A stretch of 64,000 nucleotides of DNA from Pantoea cypripedii (GTDB lineage Bacteria > Pseudomonadota > Gammaproteobacteria > Enterobacterales > Enterobacteriaceae), in the NCBI RefSeq assembly GCF_002095535.1, contig NZ_MLJI01000003.1, positions 403,477 through 467,476 on the forward strand, written 5' to 3'. Shown here in pieces: positions 34,464 to 43,573 of this stretch. The notes under the pieces were generated by a model, which did no database searches, was not told the DNA's origin, and was given only the letters and a program-made list of their open reading frames with translations. The position numbers and the translations under genes were made by a program. Within the stretch, counting starts at the first letter, position 1; the number at the start of each line of letters is the position of its first letter.

Positions 34464-35351
34464 TTATTTTTTGCCGGGCTTCATGCTGCGATTCAGATCC
34501 TGAATACGCTTCATGGTTTTGACGGTTCGCGACGCAGTGGCCGATGCTACCGACAAAATCAGCATTTCAAGACACACCAGCACCGTGCCATGCAGCGGCA
34601 TACGGCCATCTTCCCCACCGCGTGGCACATTAATCACCACATCAGCCTCCTTCGCAAAAAACGAATCTGTGGCGTTGGTCAGCAGAATAATCGGGATACC
34701 GAGGCGTTTTGCCTCTTTAACCGTGGTGATCCCCTCACGATGGGCCGATTTTTGCGCCATCATGATCAACACATCACCGCGCTGTAGCGCAATCAGCTGC
34801 TCTGCCAACGCCACCCCGGAACGGTTAAGTGCTACCGCCGGAATACCGATACGCACAAATAAGCGGCGGCTGTAATCCGCCAGCACACCTGACGCATTAA
34901 TACCAAATAGCCCCACCTGACGTGCTTCAATTAATAACGCCACTGCCGCAGAAATCGCCTGGCGATTATGCGGCTCAGATAACGCATCGCAGGCACGTTT
35001 ATGTCCGCCTAAGACAAAATCAATGCCGGAATTAATATCACAGGACAGTTCGCCGACCGTGGTAATCATTTTTTCTTCGGAATTCATCGCCGGTCCAAAC
35101 CAGGCGACCAGCGTTTTTTTTAAATCACGTAATCCGGCAAACCCTAATGCCTGAACGGCACGCACCACGGTGGCATCCGAACTCTGCGTCGCGGCAGCAA
35201 TTTCCATGGCTGTCGCTTCTACCACCGCCTCACGATTTTCGTGGATATAACGCACCACCGCTTGCAGCTGAGGGGAAAGTCCCGCAGCGCGTGCACGATA
35301 ACGCTCACCTAACACATCGACCCGGTTTTTTATTTTATTGCCTGATGCCAT
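34464..35351 (-). CDS. MurR/RpiR-family transcriptional regulator
   Basis: The 295-aa product has an N-terminal HTH_6 domain (about 20-95, with AAATQSSDATVVRAVQALGFAGLRDLK) and a SIS sugar-phosphate-binding domain from about residue 130 (RQVGLFGINASGVLADYSRRL; RGDVLIMMAQKSAHREGITTVKEAKRLG). Such regulators sense phosphosugars. No obvious sugar operon adjoins it. The divergent neighbour is a TonB-dependent receptor 444 bp away. Confidence 0.88.
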   Translation of the reverse strand: MASGNKIKNRVDVLGERYRARAAGLSPQLQAVVRYIHENREAVVEATAMEIAAATQSSDATVVRAVQALGFAGLRDLKKTLVAWFGPAMNSEEKMITTVGELSCDINSGIDFVLGGHKRACDALSEPHNRQAISAAVALLIEARQVGLFGINASGVLADYSRRLFVRIGIPAVALNRSGVALAEQLIALQRGDVLIMMAQKSAHREGITTVKEAKRLGIPIILLTNATDSFFAKEADVVINVPRGGEDGRMPLHGTVLVCLEMLILSVASATASRTVKTMKRIQDLNRSMKPGKK

Positions 35352-35795
35352 TTTTATATCCGAACTGATTGTTTTACCTAAGATTGTTGGTTAATTAACC
35401 ACAGGCTCCTTACACAGCTGTAGTAACAATCATCCATTACGGCTATCAAAACTACACAATATGAAGCAAGAAATCATTAAAAAAATCACGCAACAATTAT
35501 TAAAAACCTATTTAATTCATGAAGTTAAATCCACCACTCATCATCAACCCCTTACTTTAACACTGATGTAGCATTACGATGATTTTTTGCATTTACTACT
35601 ACATTGGTTCATGTTTGAATGATTCTCAATTACATTGAGGTCGTCTCACAACGGCTTCCTGCATTAAATAAAATAATAATACCCAGATAATTAGCAATGT
35701 TTATCAGAGCAACACATCTGGCCTGATGATTAAAAAGGCCGGCGATTTCTTCATGGATGAAAATAACCAGACAATGAATACCAGGTTTACATTAA
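35352..35795. other. Intergenic region between rpiR-type gene and TonB receptor
   Basis: These 444 AT-rich bases contain a Fur-like site at 35618-35636 and promoter-like AT tracts. A 36-codon frame at 35461-35571 has no ribosome site and is not called as a gene. Confidence 0.6.
35618..35636 (+). promoter_or_regulatory. Fur-box-like site upstream of TonB receptor
   Basis: AATGATTCTCAATTACATT matches the Fur palindrome AATGATAATCATTATCATT at 14 of 19 positions, 160 bp upstream of a siderophore receptor gene. Confidence 0.6.
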
Positions 35796-37925
35796 ATGAA
35801 TAACAATCAGCCGTTCACTTTTAAAAAGAAACCTCATCCGGCCATTATTGCGGCTATTTATGGGGTGGCGATTTTTACACCAGGAATCAGTTTTGCCGCT
35901 GAGGAAAATAATACTCTCACGGTAACGGCACAGGAAAACAGCGAGCAGGGTTATAACGCCACCAGCAGTTCGGTTGCCAGTAAAACCCCGACACCCCGCG
36001 TCAATGAAGCGCAATCCGTCAGCGTGGTGACGCAGCAACAGCTGGAAGATTACCAGGTCAGTAATCTGTCAGAAGCCATGCGTTTTGTCAGTGGCGTAAC
36101 CGAAGGTAATACCCTCGCGGGCACCGAGGATGGTTTTGTGCGCCGCGGCTTTGGCAGTAACTCGGATGGCTCCATCTACCGTGATGGCGTCCGCAGCAGC
36201 CAGGGGCTGAACTTCGATGCCACCACCGAACGCGTGGAAGTGTTAAAGGGATCGGCGTCGCTGCTGTACGGCATTCAGAATCCAGGTGGGGTGATCAATG
36301 TCATCAGTAAAAAGCCGCAATATGAATGGCACACCAAAGTCAGCGGTCGTTACGCCAGCGAAGGTGGCGGTGCGGGCACAGTGGATGTCACCGGCCCACT
36401 CGGCAACGGTTTTGCTTTCCGTTTAATCGCGGAAAAACAAAACCAGGATTACTGGCGCAACTTTGGCGTTGAAAAACACACACTGATCGCCCCATCGCTG
36501 CAATGGTATGGCGAAAAAGCCAGCTTCCTGATCAGCTATGAAGATTATCAGTACGATATTCCCTACGATCGCGGCACGGCATTTATCAACGGTAAGCCGG
36601 TAAATATCGGTTATAAGGATCGTCTGGATGATAAAGCCAACCATGCCTGGGGCCACAATAAGACCCTGAATGCCCATTATGACTGGCAGTTCAACGACGA
36701 CTGGAGCACCCGTCTTACCTTCGGTATGAATCAGCGTCAGTATGACAACAACGAAGTCAGGGTCACGGCGATCAACACCACCACCGGAGCCGTGACGCGC
36801 CGGGCTGATGCCAACCGTGGTTTTAACCACAAAACTAAATATGTCTCCTGGGATGTGATGGGCACGCCGGAAATCTTCGGCATGACACACAATCTGGTGG
36901 TCGGTACCGATTATGAGATGAACCAGACCTACCGTGCACATCAGTATCAGGGCAAATCCAACAGCGATTTCAATCTGTATGATCCACAGTACGATTTGCT
37001 GTCGCCGGTGACCGATAGCAGCACCGAGAAAACCGCCAACGCTAACCTGCTGAATCGCATTCACAGCCGCTCGGTGTACGCCAAGGACAGCATCTCTCTG
37101 ACCTCCAACTGGATCGCCGTCGTCGGCGGTCGCTACCAGCATTATGAGCAACGCGCTTCACAAGGCTGGGATCCGGTGGTCGAGACCCTTAACGATGAAG
37201 GCAACAAGTTCCTGCCGCAGGCCGGGTTAATCTACAAACTTACGCCAGATGTGTCGCTGTACGGCAGCGTCAGCAAATCGTTCACTCCGTCAACCGATGT
37301 GGATGATGATGGTAACGTGGGTAAACCCGAACAGGGCACCACCTGGGAAGTGGGCAGCAAGTGGCAAATCTCGCCGCGTCTGTTCGCCAGCGTGGCACTG
37401 TATCGTATCGATGAACGTGATATGTCGCTTAACATCAACGGCGAAACCCGTGCCATCGACAAAGCGCGTTCCAGTGGTGCCGAGTTTGAGTTGAATGGTG
37501 AAATCCTGCCGGGTTGGGATCTCAGCGCCAACTACAGCTACGACAAGGCGGAAATCGTTAATGATGGCGAGAACTCTGCCAATAACGGCAACCGCCTGCA
37601 AAATGCGCCGCGTCATTCGGGTGCGCTGTATCTGAGCCATAACCTGACGTTTAACGCAATTCCGGGTGATTTTCGCGTTGGCGGCGGGGCACGCTATGTT
37701 GGCGCGCGTGCGGGTGATCCCGAAAACAGCTTCACCATGCCGGACTACATCGTGGCTGACAGCTTTATTGCCTGGAACAACCGTCTGCTGGGCAACAAAA
37801 CCCAGCTGAAACTGAACCTGAATAACCTGTTTAATAAACATTACTACACCTCAAGCGGCGGTAATCTGCGCGTGCGTGAAGGTGCCACCCGTAACTTTAT
37901 GCTAGAGGCGAGCGTTGAATTCTAA
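35796..37925 (+). CDS. TonB-dependent siderophore receptor
   Basis: The 709-aa outer-membrane receptor has a signal peptide ending in SFA (about 34), a TonB-box-like NTLTVTA, and a plug with EAQSVSVVTQQQLEDYQVSNLSEAMRFVSGV and RVEVLKGSASLLYGIQNPGGVINVISKKP. The barrel ends in SVEF. The plug pattern places it in the ferrichrome/ferrioxamine-like (FhuA/FoxA/FpvA) group, but the ligand is not deducible. The next gene, a periplasmic binding protein, overlaps its end by 11 bases, so receptor and binding protein are made together. A Fur-like site lies upstream. Confidence 0.9.
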   Translation: MNNNQPFTFKKKPHPAIIAAIYGVAIFTPGISFAAEENNTLTVTAQENSEQGYNATSSSVASKTPTPRVNEAQSVSVVTQQQLEDYQVSNLSEAMRFVSGVTEGNTLAGTEDGFVRRGFGSNSDGSIYRDGVRSSQGLNFDATTERVEVLKGSASLLYGIQNPGGVINVISKKPQYEWHTKVSGRYASEGGGAGTVDVTGPLGNGFAFRLIAEKQNQDYWRNFGVEKHTLIAPSLQWYGEKASFLISYEDYQYDIPYDRGTAFINGKPVNIGYKDRLDDKANHAWGHNKTLNAHYDWQFNDDWSTRLTFGMNQRQYDNNEVRVTAINTTTGAVTRRADANRGFNHKTKYVSWDVMGTPEIFGMTHNLVVGTDYEMNQTYRAHQYQGKSNSDFNLYDPQYDLLSPVTDSSTEKTANANLLNRIHSRSVYAKDSISLTSNWIAVVGGRYQHYEQRASQGWDPVVETLNDEGNKFLPQAGLIYKLTPDVSLYGSVSKSFTPSTDVDDDGNVGKPEQGTTWEVGSKWQISPRLFASVALYRIDERDMSLNINGETRAIDKARSSGAEFELNGEILPGWDLSANYSYDKAEIVNDGENSANNGNRLQNAPRHSGALYLSHNLTFNAIPGDFRVGGGARYVGARAGDPENSFTMPDYIVADSFIAWNNRLLGNKTQLKLNLNNLFNKHYYTSSGGNLRVREGATRNFMLEASVEF

Positions 37926-39030
37926 GGCGATCATTCTCAGGATGGTGGCGCTGCTGCTGCTGATGTTCAGCAGCAGCACGCTGGCCAAAACCATCACCGA
38001 TATCGACGGCAACCCGGTGACGATTCCCGATAACCCCCAGCGTATCGTGCTGGGGGAAAGCCGCATGCTGTACACGCTGGCGGTGTTGGAACCTGGCGAT
38101 CCTTTCCAGCGTATTATCGGCTGGCCGCAGGACCTGAAAAGGTACGACAGCCAGATGTGGGACATTTTCGCCCGCAAGTTCCCGCAGATGCTGAAGATCC
38201 CGGTATTGGGTGCGGGCGGCACCAACGACATCAACCCGGAACAGGTGCTGGCGCTCAAACCGGATGTGGTGATCCTGCCCAGCCTGGCACGTTATGACGA
38301 TGGGGATTTGCGTCTGGTGGCGATGTTGAAGGCAGCACACATCCCGGTGGTGAAGATCGATCTGCGCGTGCATTTGCTGAAGAACACCACGCGCAGCGTG
38401 CAGATCCTCGGTGAAGTATTGAACCAGACGGCGCGGGCCGAATCGTTCAACCGTTTCTATCAGGCGCATTTACAGGTGATTCAGCAGCGGCTGGCGAGTT
38501 ATCACGGACCAAAGCCGGCGGTACTGCTACAACTGCACCTTGGACGCCGCAACGAATGTTGCGTCACGGCCGTTAAAGGTAGCCTTGGTGAGTTACTCAA
38601 CGCCGCCGGTGGTGACAACATTGCCAGCAAAACCGTGCCGGGGGTGTTTGGGCGGCTGAGTGAGGAAAGCGTGATTGCCGCACAGCCGGAATATTACTTC
38701 GCCACCGGCGCGGGTGATAACGATGCACAAGGCGTGCTAAAGCTGGGTCCTGCAGTGGCACCTGAAGCCGTACAACGCAGCTTCAGCGCCCTGACGGCAA
38801 AACAGAATGGTCTGCGCGAGTTGCAGGCATTGCATAACGGCCATGCGGCGGTGATCTGGATGAATTTCTATCTCAGCCCGTGGCACATCGCCGCGACCGA
38901 ATTTATGGCGAAGACGCTCTATCCGCAGCTGTTTAACGATGTACAGCCCGAAGAGACGCTCAAGCAAATCTTCCACGATTATCTGCCCATTCCCTACAGC
39001 GGCACCTGGTTTATGCCCATGCGCCCGTAG
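37915..39030 (+). CDS. Iron-siderophore ABC transporter substrate-binding protein
   Basis: The 371-aa product has a signal peptide (AIILRMVALLLLMFSSSTLA) and a class III binding-protein fold: ITDIDGNPVTIPDNPQRIVL (26-45), LKPDVVILPSLA and GRRNECCVTAVKGSLGELLNAAGG. The start is probably a TTG at 37915 with GAGGCGAG 8 bases upstream, inside the receptor gene; an in-frame ATG at 37942 lacks spacing and shortens the leader. No permease or ATPase follows. The stop codon TAG is part of the GTAG head of a repeat element, so insertion of that element may have set the C-terminus. Confidence 0.82.
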   Translation: MNSKAIILRMVALLLLMFSSSTLAKTITDIDGNPVTIPDNPQRIVLGESRMLYTLAVLEPGDPFQRIIGWPQDLKRYDSQMWDIFARKFPQMLKIPVLGAGGTNDINPEQVLALKPDVVILPSLARYDDGDLRLVAMLKAAHIPVVKIDLRVHLLKNTTRSVQILGEVLNQTARAESFNRFYQAHLQVIQQRLASYHGPKPAVLLQLHLGRRNECCVTAVKGSLGELLNAAGGDNIASKTVPGVFGRLSEESVIAAQPEYYFATGAGDNDAQGVLKLGPAVAPEAVQRSFSALTAKQNGLRELQALHNGHAAVIWMNFYLSPWHIAATEFMAKTLYPQLFNDVQPEETLKQIFHDYLPIPYSGTWFMPMRP

Positions 39031-39097
39031 CGGCGCGATTTATCGCGCAATTCTGTGCACGGTGCCGGTAAACCCGCGCAATAAATTGCGCCGCTAC
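39027..39097. repeat. REPIN-like inverted pair, copy 3, supplying a stop codon
   Basis: Left unit GTAGCGGCGCGATTTATCGC begins at 39027. The right unit ends GCAATAAATTGCGCCGCTAC at 39097. The GTAG overlaps the TAG stop of the upstream binding-protein gene. A degraded unit (GCGAGATCTATCGCGCGGG) follows at about 39127-39145. Confidence 0.85.
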
Positions 39098-39225
39098 AAC
39101 CCAGTGCGATATTGGGTCACATCGCTGCGAGATCTATCGCGCGGGTTTTGGCAGCCCATGCAACTCCCCCTTCGTGGTCTATGCTTGACTGTCACAGGTT
39201 ATTTCCTGACCGGCGAGGCGATAAA

Positions 39226-41013
39226 ATGGAGTCCTGTTTATTTCATAAAAGCTGGGGTGCTGAGTACGCACCAGATGGCAGTGTGCATTTCCGTCTCTGG
39301 GCCTCCGGCCAGCGCCAGGTAACGTTACAGTTGGCAGGCGTTGACATACCGATGCAAGCCTGCGGCGATGGCTGGTTCGCATGGCGGGAAGCGCAGGTCG
39401 CACCCGGTACGCCCTATCAATATCTGCTTGCCGACGGCACTCCGGTGCCTGACCCCGCCTCACGCGCTCAGCAGGCTGGGGTGAATGGCCCTTCGCTGGT
39501 TATCGATCCCACCACCTATGCCTGGCAGCACCACGACTGGGCCGGTCGCCCGTGGGAAGAGACCGTGGTGTATGAGCTACATATCGGCACCTTCACGCCA
39601 CAAGGCACCTTCCAGGCGGCAATAGAAAAACTGCCGCAGCTGGCTGCCCTGGGGATCACCATGATTGAGGTGCTGCCGGTTGCGCAGTTTGGCGGCAACC
39701 GTGGCTGGGGCTATGATGGCGTGCTGCTGTACGCGCCGCATTCCGCCTATGGCACCCCGGATGATTTCCGCGCCTTCGTGGATGCCGCGCACGGCTCTGG
39801 TCTGTCGGTGGTGCTGGATATCGTGCTTAACCATTTTGGCCCGGAAGGTAATTATCTGCCGCTGCTGTCGCCGGACTTCTTTGATCAGCAAAGAATGACC
39901 CCGTGGGGCGCAGGCATTGCTTACGATGTTGATGCTGCCCGCCGCTATATCACCGAAGCCCCGCTGTACTGGCTGACGGAGTTCAAACTTGATGGCCTGC
40001 GTTTCGATGCCATTGACCAGATAAAGGATCAGGCCGAACCACAGGTTCTGATTGAAATTGCCGAACGCATTCGGCGCGAAATCCCTGACCGGCCTATCCA
40101 CCTCACTACCGAGGACAGCCGCAACGTCATTTTTCTCCATCCGCGCAGCTCAGACGGCTCCGTACCGCTGTTCACCGCGGAGTGGAATGATGATTTCCAC
40201 AACGCCATCCATGTCTGCGCGACAGGGGAAACCCACGCGTACTATCAGGATTTCGCCGATCAGCCAGAAAAGCACCTTGCCCGCATTCTGACTGAAGGCT
40301 TCGCTTACCAGGGGGAAGTCTCTCCCCACAGTGGCAAAAAGCGTGGTGTCGCCAGCACCGGCCAGCCACCGGTCGCCTTTGTCGATTTTATCCAGAATCA
40401 TGATCAGGTCGGCAACCGTGCCCATGGCGACAGGCTGCTCACCCTTGCCGGGGCCGCACGGACCCAGGCATTGCTCGCCACCCTGCTGCTTTCCCCCCAT
40501 ATCCCGCTGCTATTTATGGGCGAGGAGTTTGGCGAGACGCAGCCATTTTTGTTCTTCACGGATTTTCACGGCGATCTCGCCAGAGCGGTGCGTGAAGGAC
40601 GCGCCCGTGAGTTTACCGGCCATGCCGGACATGAGGGGGCCAGCGTGCCGGATCCCAATGCGCAACACACCTTTGAGATGTCAAAACTCGACTGGTCAAA
40701 ACCCGACAGCCCCGAGGGCAGGCAATGGCTGGCGCTGACCAAACAGCTGCTGGCGATGCGTCAGCAATTTATCGTGCCACTGATCCGTGACGCTGTCACT
40801 CATAACGGTCACGTTATCGCCGCAGACGATGGCTTTATCGCGGTCAGCTGGCGCTTCCCTGGCGGCACCCTTGCGCTGGCGCTGAATTTAAGCCAAATCG
40901 CACAACCCCTGACGGAGCTGCCGGGTGAAACGCTGTTTGCCTGGCCGCAGGCGGCAGACCCACTACCACCTAATGGGATGACCGTACGTTTGTCTGCCGG
41001 AGATACGCCATGA
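39226..41013 (+). CDS. treZ: Malto-oligosyltrehalose trehalohydrolase
   Basis: This 595-aa GH13 enzyme releases trehalose from maltooligosyl-trehalose. It has an N-terminal beta-sandwich (about 1-100), then VVYELHIGTFTPQGTF (115-130) and GYDGVLLYAPHSAYG (162-176), VVLDIVLNHFGPEGNY (195-210) and the nucleophile region DGLRFDAIDQ (256-265, Asp261). ENHD-type motif FIQNHDQVGNR comes later. The start at 39226 is preceded by GAGG; the frame is open to 39112 without a ribosome site. It overlaps treY by 4 bases. Confidence 0.93.
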   Translation: MESCLFHKSWGAEYAPDGSVHFRLWASGQRQVTLQLAGVDIPMQACGDGWFAWREAQVAPGTPYQYLLADGTPVPDPASRAQQAGVNGPSLVIDPTTYAWQHHDWAGRPWEETVVYELHIGTFTPQGTFQAAIEKLPQLAALGITMIEVLPVAQFGGNRGWGYDGVLLYAPHSAYGTPDDFRAFVDAAHGSGLSVVLDIVLNHFGPEGNYLPLLSPDFFDQQRMTPWGAGIAYDVDAARRYITEAPLYWLTEFKLDGLRFDAIDQIKDQAEPQVLIEIAERIRREIPDRPIHLTTEDSRNVIFLHPRSSDGSVPLFTAEWNDDFHNAIHVCATGETHAYYQDFADQPEKHLARILTEGFAYQGEVSPHSGKKRGVASTGQPPVAFVDFIQNHDQVGNRAHGDRLLTLAGAARTQALLATLLLSPHIPLLFMGEEFGETQPFLFFTDFHGDLARAVREGRAREFTGHAGHEGASVPDPNAQHTFEMSKLDWSKPDSPEGRQWLALTKQLLAMRQQFIVPLIRDAVTHNGHVIAADDGFIAVSWRFPGGTLALALNLSQIAQPLTELPGETLFAWPQAADPLPPNGMTVRLSAGDTP

Positions 41014-43445
41014 TTTTGCCAACGGCAACGTACCGACTTCAGTTCCGCAACGGCATGACATTTGATCGCGCTGCCGCCCTGGTGCCGTATTTAAAAAAAC
41101 TCGGCATCAGCCATCTGTATGCCTCGCCAGTCTTTACCGCGCCCCACGATTCGACCCACGGCTATGACGTCACGCATGCCACGCAAATCGACCCCTCGCT
41201 CGGTGGCCGCGCGGGTTTCGAGCGCATGGTGCAGGCACTGAAAAGCGCCGGTCTTGGCCTGATACTCGATATCGTCCCCAATCATATGGCGGCCTCGCTG
41301 GAAAACCCGTGGTGGCGCGATGTGATAGCTCACGGTGAACACAGCCGCTACGCCCACTATTTTGATATCGACTGGTCACGCCCGCTGACGCTGCCGTTTC
41401 TGGGTGACACCTTTGCTGAAGCACTGGAAAAAGGCGAGATCAACGTCCGCGCCGATCCCCAGAGCGGCTTACCGACGCTTGCGTATTTCGACAATTTTTA
41501 CCCACTGGCGCTCGACAGCTGGCAGGGACTGAATCTTCAGGACAAGGTGGACATTGCCGCCCTGCACGAACGCCAGGCTTATCGGCTGATATGCTGGCGT
41601 GATGCCGCAACGGACCTTTCGTATCGTCGTTTCTTTGAAATCACCGGTCTGGTGGGGGTGCGGGTTGAAGATCCCGAAGTCTTCGCTGCCACGCATCGCT
41701 TGATTCTGGAACTGGTGCACAGCGGTGCCGTTGCGGGTCTGCGCATCGACCACGTTGACGGGCTTGCCGATCCGCAGGGGTATCTGGAGCGTCTGCGCCA
41801 GCAGGCAGGGCCGGACTGCTATATCACAGTGGAAAAAATCCTCGGAACCGGGGAGGCGCTGGCCGCAGACTGGCCCGTTGCGGGCACCACTGGTTACGAA
41901 TTTATCACCGCGCTGGCTGATGCCCTGGTTGTCAGTGGCGGCATCAACGCCCTGCGCCAGGCTTATCCTGCCGGAAACGATATGGCTGCTGAATTGCGGG
42001 CGGCAAAAGCGTTAATGGTTGATCGAAACTTTGCCGGAGAATTCACCCGTCTGCTGACGCTGGCAAAAGCTATCGCTCAGGAGGCGATCGCTGAAAACGC
42101 ACTGCGCAACGCGCTGCGTGAACTGTTGCTGGCTTTTCCGGTTTACCGCACTTACGCCACTGTGGAAGGCTTACCCGCTGCCGATGAGGCGTTGCTACAA
42201 ACTGTGGCGGCAAACATAAGCGCGGTGACATCCCCCGAGGCCCTTTCTTTTATCATCGGCCTGTTTCACGGCGCAGCCGCTGATAGCCAGGTCGCGCTGT
42301 TTCGCACCCGTTTCCAGCAATTAAGCGGCCCTTTGATGGCAAAATCGGTGGAGGATACCCTGTTCTTTCGCCAGTGCACGGCGCTGGCGTTAAATGAAGT
42401 CGGCGGCGAACCGCTGCCGCAAGGCTTCTCGCTGGCGCGTTTTCATGCCGCGATGCAGACACGACAGCAGCAGCAACCACAGGGGATTTCCAGCACATCA
42501 ACTCATGATACCAAGCGCGGCGAGGACGCCCGTGCGCGGTTGTATACCCTGAGCGAAGCGCCTCAACGCTGGGCGACTGCCGTTAGCCGCTGGCGGCAGA
42601 TGCATCAGGCACATATCAAACTCCTGCCCGCAGGCCCAGCACCCGGCCCGGCGGTGGAATGGATGCTGTATCAGGCACTGGCAGGTGCCTGGCCAGTGTC
42701 GCTGCGTCCGGATGATGCTGCCGGATTGCAGGATCTGGAAAACCGTTTTGTTGCCTTTGTGGAAAAAGCGCTGCGTGAGGCAAAACAGCGCACCGATTGG
42801 GCCGAGAGCAATGAATCCTATGAAGAGGCGGTGCTGGCCTATGCCCGCCAGCTACTTTCACCCGCCAGCCAGGCCTTTTTGCAGGATTTTACCGCCACGC
42901 TACAACCCTTTCTCCACGCCGGGCTGGCGAACAGTCTGAGCCAGACTATCATCAAACTGCTGGCACCCGGTGTGCCGGATATTTATCAGGGCAGTGAAGC
43001 GCTGAACTTCAGCCTGGTCGATCCTGATAATCGGCAACCTGTGGATTTTGCGCGGCTGGCACAGCTGCTGACCAGCCACCCGCCGCAGCCCGATAACTGG
43101 CTAAGTGGCCAGCTGAAGCAGCAGATGATCGCGACCCTGCTGCCACTACGTCAGCAGCATCCGCAATTATTTCTTGCCGGTGATTATCTGCCGCTGGCGG
43201 CCAGCAGCGAACATCTGATTGCCTTTGCACGGGTGGACGCGCATGCAGCGTTGATCGTGGTGGTGCCTCGCCTGCCGTTAACCGCCTTTGCTGGCAACCT
43301 GCCGCAGCCGTTACCGACGTGGCAGATTGCCCTGCCCGCGCCCCTTGCAAATCGTCGTTATAACAACGTTATAAGCCATGAAGAATTGGCCCTTGCCGAT
43401 GTCCTGACCAGCGAACAGCCTTACCTGGTGTTGCTAAGCGGCTAA
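41010..43445 (+). CDS. treY: Malto-oligosyltrehalose synthase
   Basis: This 811-aa GH13 transglucosylase converts the reducing-end alpha-1,4 bond of maltodextrin to alpha,alpha-1,1. It begins TATYRLQFRNGMTFDRAAALVPYLKKLGISHLYASP (split at about 4-40), has GLILDIVPNHMA (about 87-98), AGLRIDHVDGLADP (about 234-247) with the nucleophile Asp, and STHDTKRGEDARARL (about 495-510), all typical of TreY. It is coupled to treZ by a 4-base overlap. Together they make trehalose from linear glucan. Confidence 0.94.
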   Translation: MILPTATYRLQFRNGMTFDRAAALVPYLKKLGISHLYASPVFTAPHDSTHGYDVTHATQIDPSLGGRAGFERMVQALKSAGLGLILDIVPNHMAASLENPWWRDVIAHGEHSRYAHYFDIDWSRPLTLPFLGDTFAEALEKGEINVRADPQSGLPTLAYFDNFYPLALDSWQGLNLQDKVDIAALHERQAYRLICWRDAATDLSYRRFFEITGLVGVRVEDPEVFAATHRLILELVHSGAVAGLRIDHVDGLADPQGYLERLRQQAGPDCYITVEKILGTGEALAADWPVAGTTGYEFITALADALVVSGGINALRQAYPAGNDMAAELRAAKALMVDRNFAGEFTRLLTLAKAIAQEAIAENALRNALRELLLAFPVYRTYATVEGLPAADEALLQTVAANISAVTSPEALSFIIGLFHGAAADSQVALFRTRFQQLSGPLMAKSVEDTLFFRQCTALALNEVGGEPLPQGFSLARFHAAMQTRQQQQPQGISSTSTHDTKRGEDARARLYTLSEAPQRWATAVSRWRQMHQAHIKLLPAGPAPGPAVEWMLYQALAGAWPVSLRPDDAAGLQDLENRFVAFVEKALREAKQRTDWAESNESYEEAVLAYARQLLSPASQAFLQDFTATLQPFLHAGLANSLSQTIIKLLAPGVPDIYQGSEALNFSLVDPDNRQPVDFARLAQLLTSHPPQPDNWLSGQLKQQMIATLLPLRQQHPQLFLAGDYLPLAASSEHLIAFARVDAHAALIVVVPRLPLTAFAGNLPQPLPTWQIALPAPLANRRYNNVISHEELALADVLTSEQPYLVLLSG

Positions 43446-43458
43446 AGTCAGCTGAACC

Positions 43459-43512
43459 GGTCGGCATAAATGCCGCCCCTACATCCGTAGGGTGCGAATT
43501 CATTCGCACCTG
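43459..43512. repeat. Head-to-head pair of GTAG-headed palindromic repeats (second sequence type)
   Basis: On the minus strand a unit reads GTAGGGGCGGCATTTATGCC (ending at 43459). On the plus strand a unit reads GTAGGGTGCGAATTCATTCG (from 43487). Both have the GTAG head and an internal hairpin, but the sequences differ from the GCGCGATTTATCGCGC units. The heads face each other 4 bases apart, the opposite polarity to the other pairs. It lies between treY and glgX. Confidence 0.75.
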
Positions 43513-43573
43513 GTGATTTAGTATTTATCGCGCAGGTTTTTACCAGGTGTTTATTTACAGGAGTGGGGAAAAA

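Noticed and set aside
35461..35571. 36-codon frame before the third TonB receptor
   Set aside because: It has no Shine-Dalgarno sequence and low-complexity Lys/Thr/His composition, and lies in AT-rich promoter DNA.
39127..39145. Possible fourth copy of the GTAG-headed repeat
   Set aside because: The head is lost and the hairpin is imperfect; treated as a degraded neighbour of copy 3.
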